Shown piece by piece: positions 47,591 to 57,997 of a stretch of 64,000 nucleotides of DNA. The position numbers and the translations under genes are program-made. Position 1 is the first letter of the stretch. Each line of letters opens with the position of its first letter. Below the pieces are notes generated by a model. The model saw only the letters and a program-made list of their open reading frames with translations, was not told the origin of the DNA and searched no databases. This DNA comes from an uncultured Pelagibacteraceae bacterium (GTDB lineage: Bacteria; Pseudomonadota; Alphaproteobacteria; Pelagibacterales; Pelagibacteraceae), in NCBI GenBank assembly GCA_902533445.1, contig CACALX010000005.1:40939-104938 (forward strand), read 5' to 3'.

Positions 47591-50319
47591 TAGGAGTTTT
47601 GAGGACAATTGGATCTAGCACATCTTTTTTCGTTTATTTTCCAACACATTGGGCATTTCGTTCCTTTCGCTTTTTCTGTAACAACATTTGCATCAATTTT
47701 ATTTCCATAATTAACCTCAGCTTTAGAAGTTATACAAAGCTCCGAAAAATCAATATCTTTTGTGATACTTTCTAAATTTTTATCTAAATGAATTTTAATC
47801 TCAGCTTCTAAACTTGATCCTATAACTTTGGTAGCTCTTTTTTCCTCTATACTTACATTACATAAATTTCTAATTTTAATTAGCTCAATCCATTTCTGAT
47901 TTAATTTTTCATTATGAAAATTTTTTGGAAAAGTTAAAAAGTTTTCTAAATGAATACTTTTCTGGTTTTTAAATAATAATTGATAAATTTCTTCAGTTGT
48001 GAAAGACAAAATTGGAGCAAACCATCTAATTAAAGAATTTAAAATTATATTCAACAATAAGATAGTTGATTTTCGCTTAGGGTCATTTAAAGAGTCACAG
48101 TATAAAGTGTCTTTTCTTATATCAAAATAAAAAGCTGACAAATCTACAGTACAAAAATTTAATAATTCTTTATACAAATTGTGAAAATCATAATTCTCAA
48201 AATATTTTTTGAAATTATTATTTAAAGAATACAATTTGTGTAGCATGTACTGCTCTAAATCAGGTAAATTATTTAATTCTATTTTTTCAAAATCAATTAT
48301 CTCAAAATTGTCATTAAGATTTCCTAATAAATATCTAAATGTATTTCTAATCTTCCTATAGGAATCTGCGTGTTGATCTAAAATTGAATAATCTATTCTT
48401 AAATCCTCTGAATAATTTGATGATGCTACCCAAATTCTTAAAATATCTGCTCCGTATTTTTTTAAAATATCTTCTGGAGCAATCACATTACCCAATGATT
48501 TAGACATTTTTAAACCTTTTCCATCTACAACGAAACCGTGAGATAAAATTGAGTCAAAAGGAGCTCTACCCCTAGTTCCACATGACTCTAATAATGATGA
48601 ATGAAACCACCCTCTATGTTGATCTGAACCTTCTAAATACATTGAAGCTGGCCATTTAAGGTCATTTCTTTTCTCTAATACAAATGAGTGAGTTGAGCCA
48701 CTATCAAACCAAACTTCCACGATATCACTTAATTTATCATAATCTTGGGCTTTATACTTTTCACCTAAAAATCTCTGCGGATCGTCTGAAAACCAACAAT
48801 CAGATCCCTCTTTTTCATAAATTGATGCAATGTTTTCATTAACTTCATCATCAACTAAAATTTCTTTAGTTTCTTTATTAACAAAAATAGGTAGAGGCAC
48901 ACCCCATACCCTTTGTCTAGAAACACACCAATCAGGTCTAGTTTCGATCATAGATTTTAATCTTTCTTTTCCCTTGCTTGGATAAAATGTTGTATCATCT
49001 ATGGCTTTTAAAGCTTTGTCTCTTAATTTATGACTTTCCATAGAAATAAACCACTGAGGTGTTGCTCTATGAACCAATGGTGCTTTTGATCTCCAAGAAT
49101 GAGGATAAGAATGAACTAATTCACCATTTGATAATAAATTTTTTTGCTCTTTAAGTTTTTCAATTACTATTGGGTTAGCTTTAAAAATATGGATACCTTC
49201 AAATAATTTTACATTATTTGTATATTTCCCATCACCATCAACTGTCTCTATTGCTTTTATTCCATTATTCAAACATAAATTAAAATCATCAGGCCCATGA
49301 CTTGGCGCACAATGAACTATTCCTGTACCCTGCTCTGTAGTCACAAATCTTGCTTCTAACATTGGGATTTCAGTTCCGTAACCTAAGTTTAAAAAGGGAT
49401 GGTTGCAAATAGTATCTTTAAACTTTTTTCCCTTAAACTTTTTAATCTCATTATAATTTTTAATTCCACACTCTTTTATGACTGAGTCAAGTAAAGCTTG
49501 TGCAACAACTATTTTTCTGTTTTGAAAATCTCCTTCATCATTAACTTGCAATAAAACATATTCTAAGGCCTCGTTATAAGCTAATGCTTTATTAGCAGGA
49601 ATTGTCCATGGTGTAGTTGTCCAAATTATAATTTCACTTTTTTCTAATTCTTTAATTTTAGATGACCTAACTGAAAACGATGTATATATAGTATCTGACT
49701 TATGGTCTTGGTATTCTACTTCTGCATCAGCAAGAGCAGTTTTTTCAACAGTTGACCATAAAACTGGTTTATATCCTCTGTATAAACTTCCTTCTTTAAG
49801 AAATTTTCCAAGTTCTCTTACTATTTGAGCCTCTGCATCAAAACTCATTGTAGAATAATAATTTTCCCAATCACCAACTACACCCAATCTTTTGAATTGG
49901 CCTTTGTGAATTTCGATCCATTTTTCAGCAAAAGATCTACACTCTTTTCTAAACTCAACTATAGGGACATCATTTTTATTTTTCTTATTTTTTTTATATT
50001 CCTCTTCTATTTTCCATTCGATCGGCAAACCATGACAATCCCATCCAGGTACATAAATTGAGTCTTTACCATCCATTTGATGAAATTTTACAATTATGTC
50101 TTTTAAAATTTTATTTAATGCTGTCCCCATGTGAATATTGCCGTTTGCATATGGAGGGCCATCATGTAAGACAAATTTATCTTTACCTTTGCTTGACTTT
50201 CTTAACTCATCATAAAGGTTTATTTTTTGCCAATAATTTAGAATTTCTGGTTCTCTAATTGGCAGGTTCGCCTTCATTGAGAAAGCTGTTTTAGGTAGAT
50301 TTATATCAGATTTGCTCAT
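47590..50319 (-). CDS. ileS: Isoleucyl-tRNA synthetase
   Basis: A 909-residue class I synthetase charging tRNA-Ile. The HIGH box is PPYANGNIHMGTALNK near residue 60 and the KMSKS loop is GLKMSKSLGNVIAPEDILKKYG near residue 595. The editing domain (WTTTPWTIPANKALAYN) is present. At the C-terminus a zinc-binding tail is kept: CPMCWKINEKRCARSNC. Bacterial type 1 form. Overlaps ribF upstream by ATGA and lspA downstream by one base. Confidence 0.98.
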   Translation of the reverse strand: MSKSDINLPKTAFSMKANLPIREPEILNYWQKINLYDELRKSSKGKDKFVLHDGPPYANGNIHMGTALNKILKDIIVKFHQMDGKDSIYVPGWDCHGLPIEWKIEEEYKKNKKNKNDVPIVEFRKECRSFAEKWIEIHKGQFKRLGVVGDWENYYSTMSFDAEAQIVRELGKFLKEGSLYRGYKPVLWSTVEKTALADAEVEYQDHKSDTIYTSFSVRSSKIKELEKSEIIIWTTTPWTIPANKALAYNEALEYVLLQVNDEGDFQNRKIVVAQALLDSVIKECGIKNYNEIKKFKGKKFKDTICNHPFLNLGYGTEIPMLEARFVTTEQGTGIVHCAPSHGPDDFNLCLNNGIKAIETVDGDGKYTNNVKLFEGIHIFKANPIVIEKLKEQKNLLSNGELVHSYPHSWRSKAPLVHRATPQWFISMESHKLRDKALKAIDDTTFYPSKGKERLKSMIETRPDWCVSRQRVWGVPLPIFVNKETKEILVDDEVNENIASIYEKEGSDCWFSDDPQRFLGEKYKAQDYDKLSDIVEVWFDSGSTHSFVLEKRNDLKWPASMYLEGSDQHRGWFHSSLLESCGTRGRAPFDSILSHGFVVDGKGLKMSKSLGNVIAPEDILKKYGADILRIWVASSNYSEDLRIDYSILDQHADSYRKIRNTFRYLLGNLNDNFEIIDFEKIELNNLPDLEQYMLHKLYSLNNNFKKYFENYDFHNLYKELLNFCTVDLSAFYFDIRKDTLYCDSLNDPKRKSTILLLNIILNSLIRWFAPILSFTTEEIYQLLFKNQKSIHLENFLTFPKNFHNEKLNQKWIELIKIRNLCNVSIEEKRATKVIGSSLEAEIKIHLDKNLESITKDIDFSELCITSKAEVNYGNKIDANVVTEKAKGTKCPMCWKINEKRCARSNCPQNS

Positions 50320-51239
50320 TTAGTTTTTTTTGCAATATTTAAATCAAATTTAATTTGTTTCCTGAGTTGATCAACATTCTTAAATTTTTTTTCTTTTCTA
50401 ATAAACTTTAAAAACTGCACTGATAAAAGCTTATTATAAAGATTTCCAGAAAAATTAAACAAATGAACCTCTAGTAAGATTTTTTTTTGATTAAATGTGG
50501 GTCTATAGCCAAGATTTGCTATACCACTCAATTTTTTTTGATTTTTTTTTCTTAATACTCTTACCGCATAAACTCCTGGCTGTGCTAGGACATAATCCTT
50601 AATATCTATGTTGCATGTTGGAAAACCAATTTTTTTTCCAACTTGTCTTCCCTTTTGAACTATTCCATCAATGGTCCACTCTCGTCCTAAAAATTTATTA
50701 GCTCTATTTAAATTACCCTTTTCAAGTAAGTTTCTTATTATCGTTGAAGATACTATTTTTTTACTTTTTAAAAGTGGCTTTGGTTTAATAACTTTATAAT
50801 TATAATTTTTTTCATTTTGTATAAGTAATTTAACATCACCTTCTCTTTTATTTCCAAATCTAAAATTATTACTTACAAATATAAACTTACAATTGAGTTT
50901 TTTATATAAAATTTCTTTTATAAATTTAATTGATTTTATTTTGGAAAAATTTTTATCAAATTTTTTTGTAATTATAAAATCTACTTTTAATTCTTTAAGT
51001 AATTCTAATTTTTGATCTACAGACGAAATTTTAAAATTCTTCAATGATTTGTTAAAATACATCTTAGGCATTGGATCAAAATTAATCACACCAATTTTTG
51101 AATTATATTTTTTTTTATATGATAGAGCTAATTTAAATAATTTTTGATGTCCTAGATGAAGACCATCAAAATTTCCAATTAATATAATTGAGTTTTTATG
51201 GTGATTATTGATATTGAAATTTTTATATAACTTTACCAT
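50316..51239 (-). CDS. ribF: Bifunctional riboflavin kinase / FAD synthetase
   Basis: A 307-residue enzyme making FMN and FAD from riboflavin. The N-terminal nucleotidyltransferase part has IGNFDGLHLGHQKLF, and SSTIIRNLLEKGNLNRANKFLGR closes it. The C-terminal kinase has GRQVGKKIGFPTCNID, the riboflavin kinase motif, and GIANLGYRPTF. FAD is needed by CrtI, CrtY and several flavoenzymes here. Overlaps the upstream HAD gene by seven bases and ileS by four. Confidence 0.96.
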   Translation of the reverse strand: MVKLYKNFNINNHHKNSIILIGNFDGLHLGHQKLFKLALSYKKKYNSKIGVINFDPMPKMYFNKSLKNFKISSVDQKLELLKELKVDFIITKKFDKNFSKIKSIKFIKEILYKKLNCKFIFVSNNFRFGNKREGDVKLLIQNEKNYNYKVIKPKPLLKSKKIVSSTIIRNLLEKGNLNRANKFLGREWTIDGIVQKGRQVGKKIGFPTCNIDIKDYVLAQPGVYAVRVLRKKNQKKLSGIANLGYRPTFNQKKILLEVHLFNFSGNLYNKLLSVQFLKFIRKEKKFKNVDQLRKQIKFDLNIAKKTK

Positions 51240-52051
51240 TTTAATTCTGTTTGAGTAAAATTAACGATAGCTTCATACTCTTTTGAAACTTCAGTAACTC
51301 CTTTGTTCTGTATTTCTTCTTTATGAATTCCATTACAAACCAACAAGGAATGGTAATTTAATAAGTTAGCACCCTTTATATCTGTATTTAAATTATCACC
51401 AATTGCCAAAACTTTCTTACCAATATTGTCTACAGACTGTTTGTAAACTTCCGCATGAGGTTTACCAAAATAAATTACTTCTCCACCCATTTTTTCAAAA
51501 ACTATAGCAACTGAACCTGCACACAACTCTCTAATATTTCCTCGATCAACAATTAAATCAGGGTTAGTACAAATCATTCTTTTTGTTGTGTGTTTTTCAA
51601 GTAAGTTTTTGTAATAACTTAAATCATCCTTATGATCATCGAACAAACCTGTACAAAGTAAATATTCACTCTCATTTAGTTCGGTTGATTTATTATTTTT
51701 AAATTCATTGAATAAATCAAAATCTCTTGGGGGACCTATATGAAAAAAATTCTTTGATTTAAAAGATGTTTTTAAAAAATTTAAAGCTGCCTCACCTGAA
51801 GTAAAAACATGCTTTGTCAAATCTTCACTCATGCCCATTTTTTCTAGAAATTTATTCACTGTAGTGTTTGGTCTTGGAGCATTGGTTAAAAGAACAAAAC
51901 TTTTATTTTTTTTCTTTAGTTCATTTAGAGTTTCTATTGCTGAGTTGTGTAATTTGATGCCATTATGAATAACTCCCCATAAATCAATATAAAAAAGGTC
52001 ATAATTATCAGCAATTGACTTAAGGCCATCTAAGTCTAAATTTTTAGTCAT
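51233..52051 (-). CDS. HAD-superfamily hydrolase of the TIGR01459 type
   Basis: A 272-residue class IIA HAD phosphatase related to NagD. The nucleophile motif is LFYIDLWGVIHNGIKLH (DxW in place of the usual DxD), followed by VLLTNAPRPN and, near the C-terminus, GKPHAEVYKQSV and VLAIGDNLNTDIKGANLL. This is the subgroup alphaproteobacteria often carry beside ribF. The substrate is unknown; a phosphorylated metabolite is likely. First gene of the HAD-ribF-ileS-lspA-lipoprotein-pgi run, divergent from groES. Confidence 0.85.
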   Translation of the reverse strand: MTKNLDLDGLKSIADNYDLFYIDLWGVIHNGIKLHNSAIETLNELKKKNKSFVLLTNAPRPNTTVNKFLEKMGMSEDLTKHVFTSGEAALNFLKTSFKSKNFFHIGPPRDFDLFNEFKNNKSTELNESEYLLCTGLFDDHKDDLSYYKNLLEKHTTKRMICTNPDLIVDRGNIRELCAGSVAIVFEKMGGEVIYFGKPHAEVYKQSVDNIGKKVLAIGDNLNTDIKGANLLNYHSLLVCNGIHKEEIQNKGVTEVSKEYEAIVNFTQTELKW

Positions 52052-52117
52052 TATTTTACCTATAAACCATAATATTTAGATTTTCCTAGCATAATTACTC
52101 TTAAAAGATTCTCTAAT

Positions 52118-52145
52118 CTTGAAATAGGCTACGAAATATCTATAT
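52118..52145 (+). promoter_or_regulatory. Putative RpoH (heat-shock sigma) promoter of groESL
   Basis: CTTGAAA (52118-52124) is followed after 14 bases by TCTATAT (52139-52145). This matches the heat-shock sigma-32 pattern CTTGAAA-N13/15-CYTATNT seen in alphaproteobacteria. The predicted message starts near 52152, 30 bases before the groES ATG. I looked for, and did not find, a CIRCE inverted repeat (TTAGCACTC-N9-GAGTGCTAA) for HrcA. Confidence 0.65.
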
Positions 52146-52181
52146 GAGGCTCATATTTATATAGAATTATAAAGGAGATTT

Positions 52182-52472
52182 ATGAAGTTTAAACCGTTAC
52201 ATGACAGAGTATTAATCGAAGTTTTAGACAGTAATGAAAAAACTGCTGGTGGAATAATTATACCAGATACAGCTCAAGAAAAACCTCAAGAGGGAAAAGT
52301 TGTTGCTGTTGGTGGTGGAGCTAAAACTGAAGATGGAAAAACAATTCCAATGGATGTTAAAGTTGGTGATAAAGTCTTATTTGGCAAATGGTCAGGGACT
52401 GAGGTCAAAATAGATGGCAAAGAATATAGCATAATGAAAGAGTCTGACATTATGGGTATTTCAAGTAAGTAA
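52182..52472 (+). CDS. groES: Co-chaperonin GroES
   Basis: A 96-residue subunit of the seven-membered lid of the chaperonin. The start [15 protein letters not shown], the mobile-loop region [26 protein letters not shown] and [19 protein letters not shown] are standard. AAGGAG (52172-52177) stands four bases before the ATG, one of the few clear Shine-Dalgarno sites in the window. Co-transcribed with groEL 23 bases downstream, from the heat-shock-type promoter at 52118. Confidence 0.98.
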   Translation: MKFKPLHDRVLIEVLDSNEKTAGGIIIPDTAQEKPQEGKVVAVGGGAKTEDGKTIPMDVKVGDKVLFGKWSGTEVKIDGKEYSIMKESDIMGISSK

Positions 52473-52477
52473 TTTAA

Positions 52478-54160
<1,683 letters not shown>

Positions 54161-54212
54161 TACGGTTCCCCCTGACCAGAACACTCTAAATACACACACT
54201 AAATAAAATTAG

Positions 54213-54246
54213 AAACCCCTGGAACGAAATTTTCGGGGGTTTTTTT
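54213..54246 (+). terminator. Rho-independent terminator after groEL
   Basis: AAACCCC (54213-54219) pairs with GGGGTTT (54236-54242) around a 16-base loop, then a T run to 54246. It lies 53 bases past the groEL stop. It also touches the 3' end of the converging sulfotransferase-like gene (stop at 54245). One of only two convincing intrinsic terminators I find in the window. Confidence 0.8.
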
Positions 54247-55051
54247 ATTTTAATACTATTTTTTTAATTCGATGTATTTTTAAATTATTTTTATTAGATA
54301 AATATTTTTTATTTTTAAAAAAACTATAGAAGTGTAATTTATAATTTTTTTTTCGAAAATTTAATCTATTTTTATTTTTTTGATAATCAATAAATCCCAT
54401 CTTGTAAAATTCATCAATTATATCAGTAGTTTGATTATAAGATAAAAAATAAAATTTACCTCTCGAGTTTTTCATTAATGATCTAATATAATTTTTATAA
54501 TTAGTATAAAATTTTACTTTGTACTTTGATTTAAAATGTCTCGATACAATAAATCCTTTATTAAAAAGATCATAAAAATATTTTAATTGAAGAAATTTTC
54601 TGTAAAGTTTGTTCAAACTTTTAAAACTAGTTAACTCACGAACAAGTGAAATATGCTTATCGGTAGTATTTCTTATAAAAGATATATAAACAATTTCATA
54701 ATCTTTAAAAAAATTTTCAAAATTTTTTTTTGCCTCAATATTTGACAAAAGTAGCGATATATCCTCAGAAGAAATGAAAATTTTTTTTTTATCTAAAATT
54801 TCTTTTTTTAGATTTAAAATATTTATTTTAAATCTTTTATGATTGCATCTCTCATCTTTATAAAAATACCATGCTAAACAGTGATGACTGATCTCTGTTT
54901 TTTCAGTATTCAAAAATTTTTTTAGAATATAAATATCTTGATTTAAATTAATTTTAGTTAAAAGATTTTGAATGGATGTGGATCCAGTTTTGTGCTGACC
55001 AATATGGCAAAATAATATTCTTTTCTCGATGTAATTTTCATCTTTTAACAT
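54245..55051 (-). CDS. Sulfotransferase-like protein
   Basis: A 268-residue protein. The N-terminus RILFCHIGQHKTGSTSIQNLL matches the 5'-phosphosulfate-binding loop of PAPS-dependent sulfotransferases (HKTGSTS), and IVYISFIRNTTDKHISLVREL near residue 130 resembles the 3'-phosphate-binding region with its RN/S pair. The rest is very rich in Lys, Asn, Phe and Tyr and not recognisable. It could sulfate a surface glycan. It is a lone gene between groESL and typA with an unusually long upstream spacer, so it may be an accessory insertion. Confidence 0.65.
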   Translation of the reverse strand: MLKDENYIEKRILFCHIGQHKTGSTSIQNLLTKINLNQDIYILKKFLNTEKTEISHHCLAWYFYKDERCNHKRFKINILNLKKEILDKKKIFISSEDISLLLSNIEAKKNFENFFKDYEIVYISFIRNTTDKHISLVRELTSFKSLNKLYRKFLQLKYFYDLFNKGFIVSRHFKSKYKVKFYTNYKNYIRSLMKNSRGKFYFLSYNQTTDIIDEFYKMGFIDYQKNKNRLNFRKKNYKLHFYSFFKNKKYLSNKNNLKIHRIKKIVLK

Positions 55052-55237
55052 CTGCCATTAATATCATTAAAAATTGCGTATTTATAATTTTGAAGTTTGT
55101 TAATTTATTAATATTAATTTTGAAATATTTTACAAGTTTCTTTCTTTAAATTTATTTACCAAATTTGGACTTAAATAAATATTTACTAATAATTACAATA
55201 AGAATGTACTTGCCCTTTCTTTTAAACTGAAATTTAT

Positions 55238-55265
55238 AAGGTTGTCACTTGATGGCCTTTTTTTT
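55238..55265 (+). terminator. Hairpin with T run (intrinsic terminator or attenuator)
   Basis: AAGGTTGTCA (55238-55247) and TGATGGCCTT (55250-55259) can pair along all ten positions (three are G-T), and T55258-T55265 is an uninterrupted T run. On the minus strand no T run follows, so the element works on plus-strand transcripts. No plus-strand gene lies between the groEL terminator and here, so it should end either a small RNA or the leader of the small ORF 15 bases downstream. Confidence 0.65.
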
Positions 55266-55280
55266 ATGCAAATTTAAATT

Positions 55281-55397
55281 ATGTCAAAAAGATACAGTGG
55301 AAAGTCATTTAAAGATTCGAGTGTAAAAAAGAAACCCAAATTAAGTTTTAAAGAAAAAAGGAAAGTTAAAAAAGATAAACAAAAAAAGCCTAATTAA
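55281..55397 (+). CDS. Putative 38-residue basic protein
   Basis: ATG at 55281 opens a frame of 38 codons ending with TAA at 55395. The product starts MSKRYSGKSFKDSS and is then mostly Lys (VKKKPKLSFKEKRKVKKD), with one Tyr and no Cys or hydrophobic helix; it would bind nucleic acid if expressed. There is no Shine-Dalgarno site, but most genes here lack one. A lysine-rich ORF can arise by chance in such AT-rich DNA, so this needs comparison with related genomes. It is too short to assign to a family. Confidence 0.4.
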   Translation: MSKRYSGKSFKDSSVKKKPKLSFKEKRKVKKDKQKKPN

Positions 55398-55482
55398 TCA
55401 AAAGTTATTTAAATTAATCAAGCCAGTCATGAGTTTTTTTAAGTTTTAATATCAAATTAAATATGTATAAGAGCCACAATTT

Positions 55483-57309
55483 ATGAGCAACAATATAAGA
55501 AACATCACAATCATAGCCCATGTTGACCATGGCAAAACTACTTTGATTGACAATTTAATGAAACAAAGTGGATCATTTAGAGAAAATGAAGTTGTTGATG
55601 AAAGATTAATGGACTCTGGGGAACTAGAAAAAGAAAGAGGAATTACAATTCTTGCAAAACCTGCCTCGATAAACTGGAATGATTCAAGAATAAATATTAT
55701 TGATACGCCTGGCCACAGAGATTTTGCAGCAGAAGTTGAAAGAGTTTTGAGTATGGCTGACGGAGCTCTTTTGTTAATTGACTCTGCAGAAGGAGTAATG
55801 CCTCAAACAAAATTTGTTTTATCGAAAGCATTAAAACAAGGTTTAAAACCAATTGTAGTTATCAATAAATTAGATAAAGCTGATCAAAGAGCTAATGAGG
55901 TATTGGATGAAACTTTTGATCTGTTTGTAAGTTTAGATGCTAATGAAGAACAATTAGATTTTCCTGTTCTGTATGCAAGTGGAAGATCTGGATGGGCCGA
56001 TCTTGAGATTGATGGGCCTAGAGAAAATTTAAATCCTTTGTTAGACTTAATAGTGGAACACGTTAAACCAGCTGATTTAGATAAGACTAAACCTTTTGCA
56101 ATGTTATCTACATTGCTTTATTCAGATAGTTTTTTAGGAAGAAGCCTAGTAGGTAGAATTACACAAGGTACAGCAAGAGCAAATCAACCAATCAAAGCTA
56201 TTAATTTAAATGGTGAAAAAGTTGATGAAGGAAAATTAACAAAGATTTTTAGATATGAAGGAACTAAAAAAGTTCCAATTGATGTTGGAGAAGCAGGAGA
56301 TATTGTTGTTGTAGCAGGATTAGAAAAAGCAAATGTTGCTGATACAATATGTAATTTGGAAGTTAATGATCCTATACCAGCAACTCCGATTGATCCTCCT
56401 ACAATGTCAATTAAAATAACTGTTAATACTTCTCCATTAGCAGGTACAGAAGGTAAAAAACTTACAAGTACACAAATTAGAGAAAGATTAGTTCAAGAAG
56501 CACAAAACAATGTCGGAATTACTTTTTCAGAAAATGATGGAAAAGATTCATTCGTTGTAAGTGGACGAGGTGAATTAATGTTGGAAATACTTCTTACTCA
56601 AATGAGAAGAGAAGGTTTTGAAATGACAGTAAGTCCACCAAAAGTTTTATATAAAACTGATGATCGAGGAAATAAACTTGAACCAATTGAAGAAATTACT
56701 ATGGATTTAGATGAAGAACACTCTTCAAAAGTAATCGACTCAATGAATAGAAGAAAAGGTAAATTAATTGAATTAAAAGATACAGGCACAAATAAGAAAC
56801 GATTGATATTTCACGCACCTACGAGAGGTTTGATGGGATACACAAGTAGATTTCTAACTCTTACTAAAGGGGAAGGTGTAATTAATAGAATATTCCACGA
56901 CTACGGACCTTTCGAAGGTGAAATGGAAGGTAGAAGAAATGGTGCATTGATTGCTATGGAACAAGGAAAAGCTGTAGCATTTGCAATCTTTAACCTTCAA
57001 GCAAGAGGAGAAATGTTTGTTACCCATAATGACCCTGTTTATCCAGGCATGATTGTTGGATTATCACCAAAACCAGGGGACATGATTATAAATGTCATGA
57101 AAGGTAAAAAATTGACAAATATGAGAACACAAGGAACAGATGAAAACGTCGTTCTTACTCCTGTTAGAAAAATGTCAATAGCTGAACAACTAAGTATGCT
57201 TAACACTGATGAAGCATTAGAAATTACACCTGAGTCTTGTAGATTGAGAAAAGCAATTCTTGATCCTCATGAAAGAAAAAGAAGCGAGAAAACAAGCGCA
57301 GCAGCTTAA
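55483..57309 (+). CDS. typA: Ribosome-associated GTPase TypA/BipA
   Basis: A 608-residue translational GTPase of the EF-G type that helps 50S assembly under stress. G1 is AHVDHGKTTLIDNLM near residue 13, with ELEKERGITILAKPAS (switch I, G2), DTPGHRDFAAEVERVL (G3) and NKLDKADQ (G4). The C-terminal domain carries SGRGELMLEILLTQMRREGFE and the TypA-specific GRRNGALIAMEQGKAVAFA. Length fits. The stop shares TTAA with the converging membrane-protein gene. Confidence 0.97.
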   Translation: MSNNIRNITIIAHVDHGKTTLIDNLMKQSGSFRENEVVDERLMDSGELEKERGITILAKPASINWNDSRINIIDTPGHRDFAAEVERVLSMADGALLLIDSAEGVMPQTKFVLSKALKQGLKPIVVINKLDKADQRANEVLDETFDLFVSLDANEEQLDFPVLYASGRSGWADLEIDGPRENLNPLLDLIVEHVKPADLDKTKPFAMLSTLLYSDSFLGRSLVGRITQGTARANQPIKAINLNGEKVDEGKLTKIFRYEGTKKVPIDVGEAGDIVVVAGLEKANVADTICNLEVNDPIPATPIDPPTMSIKITVNTSPLAGTEGKKLTSTQIRERLVQEAQNNVGITFSENDGKDSFVVSGRGELMLEILLTQMRREGFEMTVSPPKVLYKTDDRGNKLEPIEEITMDLDEEHSSKVIDSMNRRKGKLIELKDTGTNKKRLIFHAPTRGLMGYTSRFLTLTKGEGVINRIFHDYGPFEGEMEGRRNGALIAMEQGKAVAFAIFNLQARGEMFVTHNDPVYPGMIVGLSPKPGDMIINVMKGKKLTNMRTQGTDENVVLTPVRKMSIAEQLSMLNTDEALEITPESCRLRKAILDPHERKRSEKTSAAA

Positions 57310-57953
57310 TTAAATATTTTTCCAACTAAGAATAATCCTAAAGCTACACTAGGTCCAATTCCAAAAGCAAATATAAGAGTACCCACTCCAACGGTCCCAC
57401 CTAAATACCAACCAATAATTACAACAGTAATTTCTAAAAAAGCTCTTACTAACGCTATAGGTAAATTTGTTATTTTTGTTAATCCTGTCATTAAACCATC
57501 TCGTGGACCTGGACCAAGATTAGCTACCAAATAAATACCACTACCAAGTCCTACTAAAATTACTGAAAGAACTGCTAATAAGTATTTTGTAAAAAGAGAT
57601 GAAGGTGGTTGAAAATAATTTAGAGTAAAATCAATCATGGCAGCAATAACTATGATATTAAAAATTGTTCCAAGACCTGGTTTTTGTTTTAAAAAAATCC
57701 ATAAAAAAAGTACTCCTACACTTACAAAAAAAGTTGCTGCGCCAATGGATAGACTAGAGTTGAGTGAAATTCCTTCAGCTAATACTGACCAGGGTGAGTT
57801 TCCAGTTGTTGATAAAATTAACAAACCTTCTCCCAAACCAAAAATTGTTAAACCAAAAATTAAAAAAAATGATGTTGAAAATTTTGGCTTGAAGTTCAAA
57901 CTTTCTTTTGAGCTCCAATTTACTTTCGGAATATTTTTTATAGATAGGAACAT
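57306..57953 (-). CDS. YczE/YitT-type integral membrane protein
   Basis: A 215-residue protein with five or six hydrophobic segments (for example FLIFGLTIFGLGEGLLIL and LLAVLSVILVGLGSGIYLVA). GNSPWSVLAEGIS and NLGPGPRDGLMTGLTK are typical of the COG2364 (YczE) membrane family, whose function is not established. It is a single minus-strand gene, divergent from the DUF6134 gene by 44 bases. Confidence 0.8.
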   Translation of the reverse strand: MFLSIKNIPKVNWSSKESLNFKPKFSTSFFLIFGLTIFGLGEGLLILSTTGNSPWSVLAEGISLNSSLSIGAATFFVSVGVLFLWIFLKQKPGLGTIFNIIVIAAMIDFTLNYFQPPSSLFTKYLLAVLSVILVGLGSGIYLVANLGPGPRDGLMTGLTKITNLPIALVRAFLEITVVIIGWYLGGTVGVGTLIFAFGIGPSVALGLFLVGKIFN

Positions 57954-57997
57954 TAAATATTGATACTTTTGGATTAATTTTTATTTATATTATTATC

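Larger units (their letters stand above)
55052..55482. other. 431-base spacer between the sulfotransferase-like gene and typA
   Basis: The only long stretch without a large gene. 55052-55237 is extremely AT-rich and holds no open frame I can support; it should contain the sulfotransferase-like promoter and possibly a plus-strand leader. A hairpin with T run follows at 55238-55265, then a 38-codon basic open frame at 55281-55397. The last 85 bases are AT-rich with TATAAG near 55466, a possible -10 box for typA. No tRNA-like fold or repeat was seen. Confidence 0.6.

Noticed and set aside
52052..52181. CIRCE (HrcA operator) upstream of groES
   Set aside because: No TTAGCACTC/GAGTGCTAA inverted repeat is present in the 130-base gap; only a sigma-32-type promoter pattern.
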